From: Adlercreutzia shanghongiae
GTDB lineage: Bacteria > Actinomycetota > Coriobacteriia > Coriobacteriales > Eggerthellaceae
Length of the DNA stretch: 64,000 nucleotides
Assembly: GCF_035830635.1 (NCBI RefSeq)
Contig: NZ_JAYMFI010000009.1
Span: forward strand, 124,001-188,000
Direction: 5' to 3'
Each line of letters opens with the position of its first letter. The first letter of the stretch is position 1. The notes under the pieces were generated by a model that saw only the letters and a list, made by a program, of their open reading frames with translations, was not told the DNA's origin and did not search any database. The position numbers were made by a program, and so were the translations under genes. Of the stretch, positions 52,600 to 61,553 are shown piece after piece.

Positions 52600-54087
52600 C
52601 TAGGACTGTCCGCCGTTGTCGACGTCGGTTTCGACGAGGTCGAGCAGCTCCTCGCGCGACCCGATGCCCATCTTGCGGTAGATGTTGTAGGTATGGGTCT
52701 TCACCGTGTGGCTTGAGATGTTCAGCTTGTTCTGAATGTGCTCGATGCCACGGCCCTTCGCCAGAAGCAGGAACACCTCGGTCTCGCGGGCGGAAAGCCC
52801 TGCCTCCTGGGCGATGCGCTCGCAGTGCTTGCGCCAGAAGCCCACCGCATCCTTCTCGGTGACCGCGACATCGGCCTCGAGGGTCGCAGCGTTCTTCAGC
52901 TCGTGGCCCGCAAGAGGGGAGAGCGGCGCGAAGGTGATGAACAGCGCGAGCAGAATCACGAGACCCAAGGCCGCCACAGAGAGCATGGAGTAGTTCATGG
53001 CGCCGGTGGAGGTGGCGGCCAGGCCCACGCCGTGGCCCAGGGCGAGCCCCAGGTAGATGCAGGCCTGGGAGACGGCTACAAGCTGGATGCGCGAGGCTCG
53101 CTGCTGCTTGGCCAGGACCAGGGCCAAGTTGATGCCGATGGCCTCGAAGAACACGTAGCAGCCCAGCAGCAGCAGGTTGCAGGCCACAGAGGGCATCCCC
53201 TGCAGAAACGCCATGGGGATGAGCGCGATGATAAGCACGGGGAACAAGAAGCGGAAGCTGCTCGCCTTCTGAATGCGCTCGCCGAGGAAGCGCGCGACGA
53301 ACCAAGCGGCCGCAGCGCCCAGGGCGAGCACGACGGCGATGCCGCTGTAGAGCGGATCGCTCTCGGCGATTTGGGTGGTGGAACCGATACCGAGGCCGAA
53401 AACGATGCCGTAGGCCACGGCGATGCCCTTGTAGGAGGCGGTCCAGCGGGCACGCTGCAGGGAGTCCTCCAAGGGCACAAAGGCGCTTGCGACGACGTCC
53501 TCGTCCTGCTCGAGCAGATAGAAGATGCCAAGGCTGATGAGCGGGCTCGCGCAGAGCAGCCCGATGTTGAAGGGGAAGGGCAGAAGGTTCATGACCAGAT
53601 AGGCCGGCGCGCCCAGCCCTATGGCGAGCACCAGGGCCGCATCGCGCTCGGCGGGGGCAAACGCGCTCAGAAGCTCCACCCACAGCATGAGCAGGCAGGA
53701 GAGCCCCACGCCGGCGAGGCCCCAGGCGGCGCAGTCGAAGGCGAGGGGCATGGTGGCGGAAAGAGAGTAGGCGGCCAGCGAGCCGACGGCCGCCACAACG
53801 GAGAACAGGCAGACTCCCGCCTTCTGGAACCGCACCCCTTGGGCCGATGACATCCAGTCGGCGCGCTTCGCCATGGCGAGGCATCCGATGCACGAGCCCA
53901 GAAGAAACACGATGCGCAGAAAGAGGTGGTACCACAAAATCTCGATGGCGCCGTCCATGAACGAGTTGCGCATGAGCATGGTGAAAAAAGACGACCAGTA
54001 AAGGGCGAACCCGCACGACGCGGTGAAGACGAGGGGCCAGTTGAGGCGCTGACCTGGCTCAACTTCGGTGCTCATACTTTTTTCCAT
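52600..54087 (-). CDS. LuxR-type regulator with about twelve membrane helices
   Basis: A 495-residue protein. Residues about 15-405 form about twelve hydrophobic helices resembling a transporter fold. The C-terminal about 65 residues are a LuxR helix-turn-helix (GLSARETEVFLLLAKGRGIE, NISSHTVKTHTYNIYRKMG). Such membrane-tethered LuxR regulators are abundant in Eggerthellaceae, usually beside reductase genes that respond to a specific substrate. It is divergent from the molybdopterin operon, its likely target, across 181 bp. The start at 54087 follows AAGGA. Confidence 0.85.
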   Translation of the reverse strand: MEKSMSTEVEPGQRLNWPLVFTASCGFALYWSSFFTMLMRNSFMDGAIEILWYHLFLRIVFLLGSCIGCLAMAKRADWMSSAQGVRFQKAGVCLFSVVAAVGSLAAYSLSATMPLAFDCAAWGLAGVGLSCLLMLWVELLSAFAPAERDAALVLAIGLGAPAYLVMNLLPFPFNIGLLCASPLISLGIFYLLEQDEDVVASAFVPLEDSLQRARWTASYKGIAVAYGIVFGLGIGSTTQIAESDPLYSGIAVVLALGAAAAWFVARFLGERIQKASSFRFLFPVLIIALIPMAFLQGMPSVACNLLLLGCYVFFEAIGINLALVLAKQQRASRIQLVAVSQACIYLGLALGHGVGLAATSTGAMNYSMLSVAALGLVILLALFITFAPLSPLAGHELKNAATLEADVAVTEKDAVGFWRKHCERIAQEAGLSARETEVFLLLAKGRGIEHIQNKLNISSHTVKTHTYNIYRKMGIGSREELLDLVETDVDNGGQS

Positions 54088-54268
54088 AGCCCAATCCTTA
54101 TCCTATCCCCTGATATTTCCCAGGGCAAAAACCCACGTTTAAGGACTTTTGCCGATGGTGCGGAAAACGCGCGGCACCTAGATTGTGCTTAAGCCTAGCG
54201 GATGAGGCCCGGTTGGCGCAATGACCAATTCGGGTGTCCGCTAAAGTCTTAGAGACGGGAGAAAAGCT

Positions 54269-56503
54269 ATGAGTGAACAGTACAGGACCGTTCCGCACGA
54301 GCTCCCCTTCAAGTACGAAGAGGGAGACCTTCAGGTGACGCGCGGCTGCGCCTGGACGGGTCCGGGATGCCATCTCGGATGCGGTGTCATCATGTACACC
54401 GACCAGGACGGCAAGTTCGTCAAGTGCGAGGGCGACCCGGAGGACCCCTGGACCAACGGGCGTCTGTGCATGCGCTGCCTCGATGCGCCCGAGGTCACCA
54501 ACCACAAGGAGCGTTTGCTGTACCCCATGAAGCGTGCTCGCGAGGATCGCGGCAAGGACAAGTGGGAGCGCATCACGTGGGATGAGGCCTACGATATCAT
54601 CACCGAGCAGTTCATGGACATGAAGGAGAAGTACGGCCCCGAGTCCGTCATCTTCGCCCAGGGCACCGGTCGCGACATCGCCGCCTACATCACCCGCCTC
54701 GCTTGGTCCTTCGGCTCCCCGAACTACACCGGCCTGCTCTCCGGCCAGGCGTGCTACCTGCCCCGTATCGCCGGCATGGCCGCCACCACCGGCGCGCCGT
54801 GGATTCCCGACGCGGCCCAGCAGTTCCCCGAGCGCTACGATCACCCCGACTACGAGGTGCCCGAGGTCATGTTCATCTGGGGCAACTACCCGCTGAAGTC
54901 GAATATCGAGGGCTTCTACGGCCACTGGGTCATTGACCTCATGAAGCGCGGCATGAAGCTCGTCACCGTCGACCCGAAGGTGACCTGGCTCGCCACCAAG
55001 TCCGAGCTGCACCTGCGCGTGCGTCCCGGCACCGACGCCGCGCTCGCCCTCGGCATGATGAAGGTTATCATCGACGAGGACCTCTACGATCACGAGTTCG
55101 TTGAGAAGTGGTGCTACGGCTTCGATGAGCTGGCCCAGCGCGCCTCCGAGTTCACCCTCGAGCGCGTCGAGGAGATTACCTGGGTGCCCGCTGAGAAGAT
55201 CGTGGCCGCCGCCCGCATGCTCGGCAAGGCCAAGAACTCCACGCTGCAGTGGGGCGTGGCCGTGGACATGACCCGCGAGGCCATGCCGGCCGGACAGGCC
55301 ATCCTCGCCCTCTGGGAGATCACCGGCAACATGGAGCGTCCCGGCGGCATGATCGTCGCCCCCGAGATCCTCTCCGTGGCCGGCGGCTGGGGCCGCGAGA
55401 TCTTAGGTCCCGAGCAGGAGCAGAAGCGCATCGGCATCCAGGACTACCCGCTGTACAACTTCGGCTTCGCCGTGTCCCAGCCCGACGAGACGGTCAAGAC
55501 CATGGAGACCGGCGTGCCCTACGAGATTCACGGCGCGTGGCTGCAGACCACCAACCCCATCGCCTGCATGGGCGCCGATCCGAAGCGTCTGTACAACGCC
55601 ATGAAGGACCTCGACTTCATCGTCGTCGTCGACCTGTTCAAGACCCCGACCATCGCGGCTCTGGCCGACGTGGTGCTGCCCGCCCAGACCTTCGCCGAGC
55701 GCAACGGCATCGCCTTCGTGTCCGGCGCGCAGCGCGGTTCCACCATCAACAAGGTGACCTCGGTGGGCGAGACCAAGTCCGACATGGAGATCAACCTCGA
55801 GCTCGGCCGCCGCTGGAACCCCGAGGCCTGGCCGTGGGACAACGTGGACGACATGTTCACCGACATGCTGAAGCCGACCAACATGAGCTTCGAGGAGCTG
55901 CAGGAAGTGGCCCCGGCCTACCAGCCCATCGAGTACTACCGCCACGAGAAGGGCATGCTGCGCCCCGACGGCCAGCCCGGCTTCAACACGCCCACCGGCC
56001 GCATCGAGCTGTGGAGCAACTTCTACAGCCGCGCCGGCCTCGACCCGCTGCCGTACTTCGAGGAGCCCGAGCCCGGTCCCGGCTCCACCCCCGAGCTCAT
56101 GGAGGAGTACCCGCTGGTCATGACCTCCGGCGCCCGCTTCTGGGGCATGTTCCACTCCGAGCATCGCCAGATCGAGCGTATGCGCCACTACCGCCCCTGG
56201 CCGCTCATGGAGATTCACCCCGAGACCGCTGCCAAGTACGGCATCAAGGACGGCGACTGGGTGTGGATGGAAGGCCCGCTGGGTCGCGCCAAGCGCAAGG
56301 CGAAGCTCACCCCCATCATGGACCGTCGCCTCGTCTCCTGCGACCACGGCTGGTGGTTCCCCGAGGGCGATCCGGAGAAGTTCTACGACGTGTTCGATCT
56401 GAACATCAACAACACGCTGCCCTGGATTCCCGGCAAGAGCGGCTTCGGCTCCAACTACAAGAGCTCCATCTGCAAGATCTACAAAGTTGAAGAGGAGAAG
56501 TAA
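54269..56503 (+). CDS. Molybdopterin-dependent oxidoreductase, cytoplasmic, DMSO reductase family
   Basis: A 744-residue catalytic subunit binding a bis-pterin Mo or W cofactor. No Tat signal precedes the N-terminal cluster motif, so it acts in the cytosol. Candidate cluster ligands are C27, C34, C38 and C67; the C-x6-C spacing is wider than usual. C162 in SGQACYLPR is a likely metal ligand. The overall length and the absence of export resemble acetylene hydratase-like members. RPGTDAALALGM and ALADVVLPAQTFAERNG are typical family blocks. The substrate is unknown. Four further genes follow on the same strand. Confidence 0.9.
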   Translation: MSEQYRTVPHELPFKYEEGDLQVTRGCAWTGPGCHLGCGVIMYTDQDGKFVKCEGDPEDPWTNGRLCMRCLDAPEVTNHKERLLYPMKRAREDRGKDKWERITWDEAYDIITEQFMDMKEKYGPESVIFAQGTGRDIAAYITRLAWSFGSPNYTGLLSGQACYLPRIAGMAATTGAPWIPDAAQQFPERYDHPDYEVPEVMFIWGNYPLKSNIEGFYGHWVIDLMKRGMKLVTVDPKVTWLATKSELHLRVRPGTDAALALGMMKVIIDEDLYDHEFVEKWCYGFDELAQRASEFTLERVEEITWVPAEKIVAAARMLGKAKNSTLQWGVAVDMTREAMPAGQAILALWEITGNMERPGGMIVAPEILSVAGGWGREILGPEQEQKRIGIQDYPLYNFGFAVSQPDETVKTMETGVPYEIHGAWLQTTNPIACMGADPKRLYNAMKDLDFIVVVDLFKTPTIAALADVVLPAQTFAERNGIAFVSGAQRGSTINKVTSVGETKSDMEINLELGRRWNPEAWPWDNVDDMFTDMLKPTNMSFEELQEVAPAYQPIEYYRHEKGMLRPDGQPGFNTPTGRIELWSNFYSRAGLDPLPYFEEPEPGPGSTPELMEEYPLVMTSGARFWGMFHSEHRQIERMRHYRPWPLMEIHPETAAKYGIKDGDWVWMEGPLGRAKRKAKLTPIMDRRLVSCDHGWWFPEGDPEKFYDVFDLNINNTLPWIPGKSGFGSNYKSSICKIYKVEEEK

Positions 56504-56505
56504 TC

Positions 56506-56847
56506 ATGGCCAAGTACGGACTTTTGATTGACGCCCAGTGGTGCTCCGGCTGCCACAGCTGCGAGATCGCCTGTCAGATGGAGCACGGCCTGCCTGTGGG
56601 CCAGACCGGCGTCAAGGTCGTGAAGATCGGACCGTGGGTCATCGGCGACGAGGCCGAGGAGAACTGGCAGTTCTCCTACCTGCCCATCCCCACCAAGCAG
56701 TGCGACAGCTGCGCGGCGCGCCGCGGCGCGGGCAAGGTGCCCACCTGCGTGCAGCACTGCCAGTCCAAGTGCATCGAGTTCGGCACCGTTGAGGAGCTGG
56801 CCGCGCGCATGGACGAGAAGCAGCAGACGCTGTTCGTCGTCGCCTAG
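56506..56847 (+). CDS. Ferredoxin-like [4Fe-4S] electron transfer subunit
   Basis: A 113-residue protein resembling a shortened DmsB/HybA-type subunit. The first cysteine set is CSGCHSCEIAC (residues about 13-23). The second is CDSCAARRGAGKVPTCVQHC followed by QSKC, so two [4Fe-4S] clusters are likely. It starts 2 bp after the molybdopterin subunit and would carry electrons to or from it. No membrane anchor subunit of the usual DmsC/NrfD type follows, so the electron partner is probably soluble. Confidence 0.9.
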   Translation: MAKYGLLIDAQWCSGCHSCEIACQMEHGLPVGQTGVKVVKIGPWVIGDEAEENWQFSYLPIPTKQCDSCAARRGAGKVPTCVQHCQSKCIEFGTVEELAARMDEKQQTLFVVA

Positions 56848-56868
56848 CAAGACGTTGTGAGACAAAGG

Positions 56869-56899
56869 GGCCCGGGGAGTGCGCGTCCGGGCCTTTTTT
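56869..56899 (+). terminator. Intrinsic terminator within the molybdopterin operon
   Basis: GGCCCGG (56869-56875) pairs with CCGGGCC (56887-56893), followed by six T residues. It would reduce but perhaps not abolish transcription of the three small downstream genes. Confidence 0.75.
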
Positions 56900-56915
56900 G
56901 GAAGGAGAAACAGAC

Positions 56916-57149
56916 ATGTGCTTTAGACCTGCGGACGTCGACCTTTCGACGAAGTGCCCCGAATGCGGCGCCGATTGCCAGCCGGGCGACATGACCTGCC
57001 CCGCCTGCGGTGCCAGCGTGGCCCCTGCCGGCGCCCCTGCCGCTCCGGCCGCGCCCGCTGCCCCCGGCGCTCCGAAGCCCCCGGCGGCTCCCGGTGCCCC
57101 CGGCGTGGCGGCTCCGCCCGCCCCGCCCAAGGCCCCGGGCGTCAAGTAG
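56916..57149 (+). CDS. Zinc-ribbon protein with Pro/Ala-rich tail
   Basis: A 77-residue protein. Two CPxCG motifs (CPECGADC at about 14-21 and CPACGAS at about 29-35) form a zinc ribbon or rubredoxin-like knuckle. The rest is a repetitive tail of Ala, Pro and Gly (APAAPAAPGAPKPPAAPGAP). GGAAGGAG precedes ATG 56916. It sits just after a terminator in the molybdopterin operon. The function is unknown; a metal-binding or scaffold role is possible. Confidence 0.65.
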   Translation: MCFRPADVDLSTKCPECGADCQPGDMTCPACGASVAPAGAPAAPAAPAAPGAPKPPAAPGAPGVAAPPAPPKAPGVK

Positions 57150-57214
57150 GGCCCCGCGCGGGCTTCCGCGCTTTGCAACCACCGTGCCATGCGGATCGTA
57201 TGAAAGGAATTCGT

Positions 57215-57739
57215 ATGCATAGCAAGAAGTACTACATCATCTACGGGTTGTTCTTCTCCCTGTTCGTGGCCGCGGTCCTGTGCCTGTGCCTGACCATCGC
57301 CCAGGGCATGCCCCATATCGACCCGATGTTCTTCCTCATGAGCTTCCTTGTGGCCTTCGTCACCTCCTTTGTGGTGACAGCGGTGCTGCCCCTGGCCAAG
57401 ATCTCGGCCGCCTGCGCCGTCTACTACGATGCCGCTTTGGGCAGTCTCGGCTTCCGCCTCGTGCAGAACGTCTTCTTCAGCACGCTCATCATGATCATCT
57501 TAGGGCTCGTGATGACGGCGTTCGTGACGGGCGTGGGCGACGTGCCGACGCTCTCGACGCTCACCGGCGAGCTGATGGACACGAACCTGTTCGACCGCTA
57601 CGTGGCCCTGTGCATGCAGTTCTTCCCGGTCATCGTCATCGTCGCGTTTCTGTGCGACCCGGCGGCCGGCGGCATCGCCGGCGCCATCACCGGTGAGAAG
57701 AAGCAGGCGCCGGCCAGCGAGCCCGAGCAGCTCGTTTAA
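57215..57739 (+). CDS. Integral membrane protein with about four helices, function unknown
   Basis: A 174-residue hydrophobic protein with helices near residues 7-27, 38-60, 80-105 and 130-150. The arrangement is somewhat like DUF2798-type proteins but I am not sure. ATG 57215 is preferred to ATG 57200 because AAAGGA then lies 6-7 bp away. It is the fourth gene of the run beginning with the molybdopterin subunit. It might anchor the complex or move its substrate; this is speculative. Confidence 0.65.
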   Translation: MHSKKYYIIYGLFFSLFVAAVLCLCLTIAQGMPHIDPMFFLMSFLVAFVTSFVVTAVLPLAKISAACAVYYDAALGSLGFRLVQNVFFSTLIMIILGLVMTAFVTGVGDVPTLSTLTGELMDTNLFDRYVALCMQFFPVIVIVAFLCDPAAGGIAGAITGEKKQAPASEPEQLV

Positions 57740-57744
57740 CCGCT

Positions 57745-58038
57745 ATGGACCGGGTGGAAGAGGGCGCCGTGGTCGCTGAAGCCGCCGATGCCGCGACGGG
57801 CGCCTCGCGAAAGAGCGGGGACGTCGATGCGGCGACAGGCGCCACACCGATGGCGGAAGCGGCAGCTGAGGAGCGGGGGAGCGCCGGCGCGAGCCCGGCC
57901 GACCGCGTGGCCGAGACGGTGGATGCCGTGACCGGCGCCACCTGGACCACGCGCAACACCATCATGGCTGAGCTCTTCCAGGCAGACCTTGCCGCGCACG
58001 GTGACGAGATGCCCGCCTTCCGCCCACCGGGCACCTGA
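57745..58038 (+). CDS. Small protein with three flavinylation-like motifs
   Basis: A 97-residue protein, 5 bp after the membrane protein gene, with no clear Shine-Dalgarno sequence. It contains DAATGASRKS, DAATGATPMA and DAVTGATWTTRNTI. The last closely matches the C-terminal motif of FMN-binding domains, in which ApbE attaches FMN to the Thr of S/TGATxT. The full FMN-binding domain and any signal peptide are absent. It could be a decayed fragment, or a small repeat carrier made in the cytosol. Translational coupling would explain the missing ribosome site. Confidence 0.55.
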   Translation: MDRVEEGAVVAEAADAATGASRKSGDVDAATGATPMAEAAAEERGSAGASPADRVAETVDAVTGATWTTRNTIMAELFQADLAAHGDEMPAFRPPGT

Positions 58039-58063
58039 GTGCTCAAAGCGCGCTTCAATGGGC

Positions 58064-58113
58064 TATCATAGGCACAACCTAAGGCGACCGCCCTCGGGTG
58101 GTCGCCTGTCTTT
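58064..58113 (+). promoter_or_regulatory. Promoter and leader hairpin upstream of serA
   Basis: A possible -10 TATCAT (58064-58069) is followed by a 12-bp stem, one G-T pair included, formed by 58082-58093 and 58096-58107 and then GTCTTT. If the promoter is real the hairpin lies in the serA leader and could attenuate; otherwise it ends the upstream operon. Confidence 0.45.
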
Positions 58114-58143
58114 GGCGACTCACGCACGGAAAGGGCGCGTCTT

Positions 58144-59721
58144 ATGGCTAAGAAGATCCTGGTCACGGAAGATCTGGTGCAGGAGGGCATCGACTCGCTC
58201 ACCGAGCACGGCTACGAGGTCGACCTGCTCATCGACCCCTCGCCCGAGGAGATTGCCGCGGCCATCGCCCCCTACGACGCGCTGATCGTGCACCCGAACA
58301 CCAAGGTGGACGCCGCGCTGCTCGATGCCGCTGAGAACCTCAAGATTATCGGCCGGGCCGGCGTGACCGTGGACAACATCGATGTGGAGGCCGCCTCCGA
58401 GCGTGGCATCGTCGTGTGCAACGCGCCGAACTCCAACGTCATCTCCGCTGCCGAGCACACCATGGCCCTGCTTCTGGCCGCCGCCCGCCGCATCCCCGAG
58501 GCCAGCGCCTCCATGCACGCGGGCCAGTGGCGCCGCAGCGATTTCATGGGCAGCGAGCTTTTCGGCAAGACGCTGGCCATCTTCGGTTTGGGCCGCGTGG
58601 GCGGCCTGGTGGCCGAGCGCGCCGCCGCTTTCGGTATGAACCTCATCGGGCACGACCCCTACTGCTCGCCGGAGCGCGCGTTGCATCTGGGCGTGACTCT
58701 CTACGACGATATGGCCCCGGTGCTCGCCCAGGCCGACTTCATCACCGTGCACCTGCCCCGCACGGTGAACACTCTCGGCATGTTCGGCGCCGACGAGTTC
58801 GCCGCCATGAAGGACGGCGTGGTGCTCGTGAACGCGGCCCGCGGCGGCATCTTCAACATGGAGGCTTTGGCCGATTTCGTGGCCGCGGGCAAGGTGAGCG
58901 CGGTGGCGGTGGACTCCTTCGAGTGCGAGCCCTGCACCACGTCGCCCTTGCACGAGTTCGAGAACGCCATCCTCACGCCGCACCTGTCGCCCATGACCCA
59001 CGAGGCCCAGCGCCGCGCCTCCACCCAGATTGCCGAGTACGTGGAAGCGGGCCTGGAAGGCGGCATGGTGGCCACGGCTGTGAACCTCTCGCCGCTGCCG
59101 CCGGAGGCCTTTGACGTGGTCGGCCCCTACATCCACGCCTGCAAGATGCTCGGCTCGCTGGCCAACCAGATCCTCGGCCGCACGCCGAAGAACCTCAAGC
59201 TGGAGCTGGCCGGCGCCCTCTGCGACGCCGACCCGGCGCCCCTTCTGGCCGCGGTGCTCGACGGCGGGCTGTCCTATCGCCGCCTCGGTGCCTTCTCGGC
59301 GGCCAACGCCGAGTCCGTGGCCTCCCAGCACGGCATCTCCGTGTCCACGGCCTCAGTTCGCGATGCCGAGGAGTACGCCTCCTCGGTGCGCGTCGTAGCC
59401 GACGAGGTGGAGGTGGCGGCCACCCTGTTCGGCACCGAGCATGCCCCGCGCATCATCTCCATCATGGGCTACAAGATCGACATCGCCCCGGCGAGCACCT
59501 CGCTCATCTTCGAGTACGTGGACGCGCCGGGCCGCATCGGCGTCATCGGCACGGTGCTCGGCGAGGCGGGCGCGAACATCACCACCATGCAGATCGGCAC
59601 CAAGCCCGGCGACGGCTGCGCGCTCGTGTACATGAACGTGGAAGGCGATGTGGACGAGGCGGTGCTCGCCCGCCTGCGCGAGGCCATCGACTTGCGCAAC
59701 CTCTGGAAGATAACGCTCTAG
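58144..59721 (+). CDS. serA: D-3-phosphoglycerate dehydrogenase
   Basis: A 525-residue enzyme for the first step of serine synthesis. The NAD fold carries IFGLGRVGGLVAERAAAFG. Catalytic features include VLVNAARGGIFN and the His of LTPHLSPMTHEAQ. The middle intervening domain (about residues 310-450) and C-terminal ACT domain (about 450-525, YVDAPGRIGVIGTVLGEAGA) make it the long, actinobacterial type, which is usually feedback-regulated by serine. The typical GASTxEAQ stretch reads SPMTHEAQ. It is followed by a terminator and then leuA. Confidence 0.96.
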   Translation: MAKKILVTEDLVQEGIDSLTEHGYEVDLLIDPSPEEIAAAIAPYDALIVHPNTKVDAALLDAAENLKIIGRAGVTVDNIDVEAASERGIVVCNAPNSNVISAAEHTMALLLAAARRIPEASASMHAGQWRRSDFMGSELFGKTLAIFGLGRVGGLVAERAAAFGMNLIGHDPYCSPERALHLGVTLYDDMAPVLAQADFITVHLPRTVNTLGMFGADEFAAMKDGVVLVNAARGGIFNMEALADFVAAGKVSAVAVDSFECEPCTTSPLHEFENAILTPHLSPMTHEAQRRASTQIAEYVEAGLEGGMVATAVNLSPLPPEAFDVVGPYIHACKMLGSLANQILGRTPKNLKLELAGALCDADPAPLLAAVLDGGLSYRRLGAFSAANAESVASQHGISVSTASVRDAEEYASSVRVVADEVEVAATLFGTEHAPRIISIMGYKIDIAPASTSLIFEYVDAPGRIGVIGTVLGEAGANITTMQIGTKPGDGCALVYMNVEGDVDEAVLARLREAIDLRNLWKITL

Positions 59722-59773
59722 GGGCGCTATCGCATCAGTCGATGCCCGGGCATCGGAACTTTCGACGGCTTTC

Positions 59774-59807
59774 AGCGGCGCCTCCACGAGAGGCGCCGCT
59801 GCTTTTT
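59774..59807 (+). terminator. Intrinsic terminator after serA
   Basis: An 11-bp perfect stem (59774-59784 with 59790-59800), five-base loop, then GCTTTTT. A -10-like TATGAT for leuA follows at 59810-59815. Confidence 0.9.
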
Positions 59808-59874
59808 GCTATGATTCTTCCGTTCGTTTTAAGCTGATGAAGCGCGTCACGTACCGCGAGAAAGAAGGACTGGC

Positions 59875-61395
59875 ATGACACGGAAGATACACATCTTCGA
59901 CACCACCCTGCGCGACGGCGAGCAGTCTCCGGGCGCCTCCATGAACACCGAGGAGAAACTGGTCATCGCCCGCGAGCTCCTTCGCATGAACGTCGACGTC
60001 ATCGAGGCCGGCTTTCCCATCTCCAGCCCCGGCGATTTCGAGAGCGTGCGCCGCATCTCCGAGCTGGCCGGCGATGCCGCTACGGTCTGCGCGCTGACGC
60101 GCGCGGTTGAAAAGGATATCGACTCGGCCGCCGACGCGCTGAAGTTCGCCAAGCGCCCCCGCATCCACACGGGCATCGGCGTGTCGCCCTCGCACATGCG
60201 CGACAAGCTGCGCATCACCGAGGAGGAGTGCATCAAGCGGGCCGTGCATGCCGTCGCCTACGCGAAGAAGTACGTGGAGGACGTGCAGTTCTATGCCGAG
60301 GACGCGGGCCGTTCCGACTACGCTTTCTTGGCGCGGGTCATCGAGGCCGTCATCGCCGCCGGCGCCACGGTGGTGAACATCCCTGACACCACGGGCTACT
60401 CGCTGCCCGAGGAGTTCGGCGCGCGCATCAAGTACCTCATGGACAACGTGAAGGGCATCGAGGACGTTACCGTGTCGGTGCACTGTCACAACGATCTGGG
60501 CATGGCCACGGCGCTGTCGCTCGCGGGCGTGAGGGGCGGCGCCACGCAGATCGAGTGCACCATCAACGGCCTGGGCGAGCGCGCGGGCAACACGGCCCTG
60601 GAGGAAGTGGTCATGGGCATTCGCATGCACGGCGAAGAGCTCGATGCCCACACCGACATCAACACCCGTGAGTTCGTCAAGGCGAGCCGCCTGGTAAGCT
60701 CGATCACCGGCATGAACGTGCAGGCCAACAAGGCCATCGTGGGCGCCAACGCCTTCGCGCACTCCTCGGGCATCCACCAGGACGGCGTGCTGAAGAAGCG
60801 CGACACCTACGAGATCATCGATCCCGCCGAGGTGGGCGTGGGCGCCAGCCAGATCGTGCTGACGGCCCGCAGCGGGCACGCGGCCCTGAAGCACCGCCTG
60901 GAGGAGCTCGGCTACGAGTACGAGGGCGAGGAGCTCGACCGCATCTACACCGCCTTCTTGGAGGTGGCCGACAAGAAGAAGGAGGTGTACGACGAGGACC
61001 TGGAGGCGCTCGTCAACGAGCGCGACCGCGAGGAGACCGCCATCTACTCGCTGGAGGGCGTCCAGGTCAGCTGCGGCTTCCCCCTGAAGCCCACGGCTAC
61101 GGTGACCCTGCGCGGGCCCGAGGGCGACGAGCGCACCGTGTGCGACTGGGGCACCGGTCCCATCGACGCGGTGTACAAGGCCATCGACCAGATCGTGCAG
61201 GTGGACAACGACCTGTCCGAGTTCGCGGTGACGGCTGTGACCCGCGGCATCGACGCTTTGGGCGAGGTGACGGTGCGCGTGAAGGCCGCCGGCGGAGAGG
61301 TGTACGTGGGCCGTGGTGCCGACGGCGACATCATCGTGTCCTCGGCCAAGGCCTACCTGAACGCCCTGAACCGTCTGCTCTCAGAGAAGCGCTAG
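59875..61395 (+). CDS. leuA: 2-isopropylmalate synthase
   Basis: A 506-residue enzyme condensing acetyl-CoA with 2-oxoisovalerate, the first committed step of leucine synthesis. The TIM barrel begins with FDTTLRDGEQSPGASMN. Metal and catalytic motifs are HCHNDLGMA and NGLGERAGNTALEEVVM, and AHSSGIHQDGVLKK follows. The C-terminal about 115 residues form the regulatory LeuA dimer domain that binds leucine. The start follows AAGAAGGA. No other leu gene lies in the window. A citramalate synthase is less likely given these motifs. Confidence 0.93.
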   Translation: MTRKIHIFDTTLRDGEQSPGASMNTEEKLVIARELLRMNVDVIEAGFPISSPGDFESVRRISELAGDAATVCALTRAVEKDIDSAADALKFAKRPRIHTGIGVSPSHMRDKLRITEEECIKRAVHAVAYAKKYVEDVQFYAEDAGRSDYAFLARVIEAVIAAGATVVNIPDTTGYSLPEEFGARIKYLMDNVKGIEDVTVSVHCHNDLGMATALSLAGVRGGATQIECTINGLGERAGNTALEEVVMGIRMHGEELDAHTDINTREFVKASRLVSSITGMNVQANKAIVGANAFAHSSGIHQDGVLKKRDTYEIIDPAEVGVGASQIVLTARSGHAALKHRLEELGYEYEGEELDRIYTAFLEVADKKKEVYDEDLEALVNERDREETAIYSLEGVQVSCGFPLKPTATVTLRGPEGDERTVCDWGTGPIDAVYKAIDQIVQVDNDLSEFAVTAVTRGIDALGEVTVRVKAAGGEVYVGRGADGDIIVSSAKAYLNALNRLLSEKR

Positions 61396-61459
61396 GGGAG
61401 CCGCCCGCCGGTTCTGTCCGGGCGCGGTGCCGCAGCCCGCGTCCGTATCGCATTCTGCC

Positions 61460-61496
61460 GAAGCCGGCCGGAACGTTCCGGCCGGCTTCTTCCTTT
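61460..61496 (+). terminator. Intrinsic terminator after leuA
   Basis: A perfect 30-bp palindrome (61460-61489), followed by TTCCTTTTCC. Confidence 0.9.
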
Positions 61497-61553
61497 TCCC
61501 AGGTGTTTTCGTGTATGCTATGCCGATACATCGAGGAGAAGCAAGGAGGCGCT

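Noticed and set aside
54088..54268. A specific operator in the LuxR-molybdopterin divergent region
   Set aside because: Only a short GCTTAAGC palindrome and scattered half-repeats are visible, and no convincing promoter pair could be assigned.
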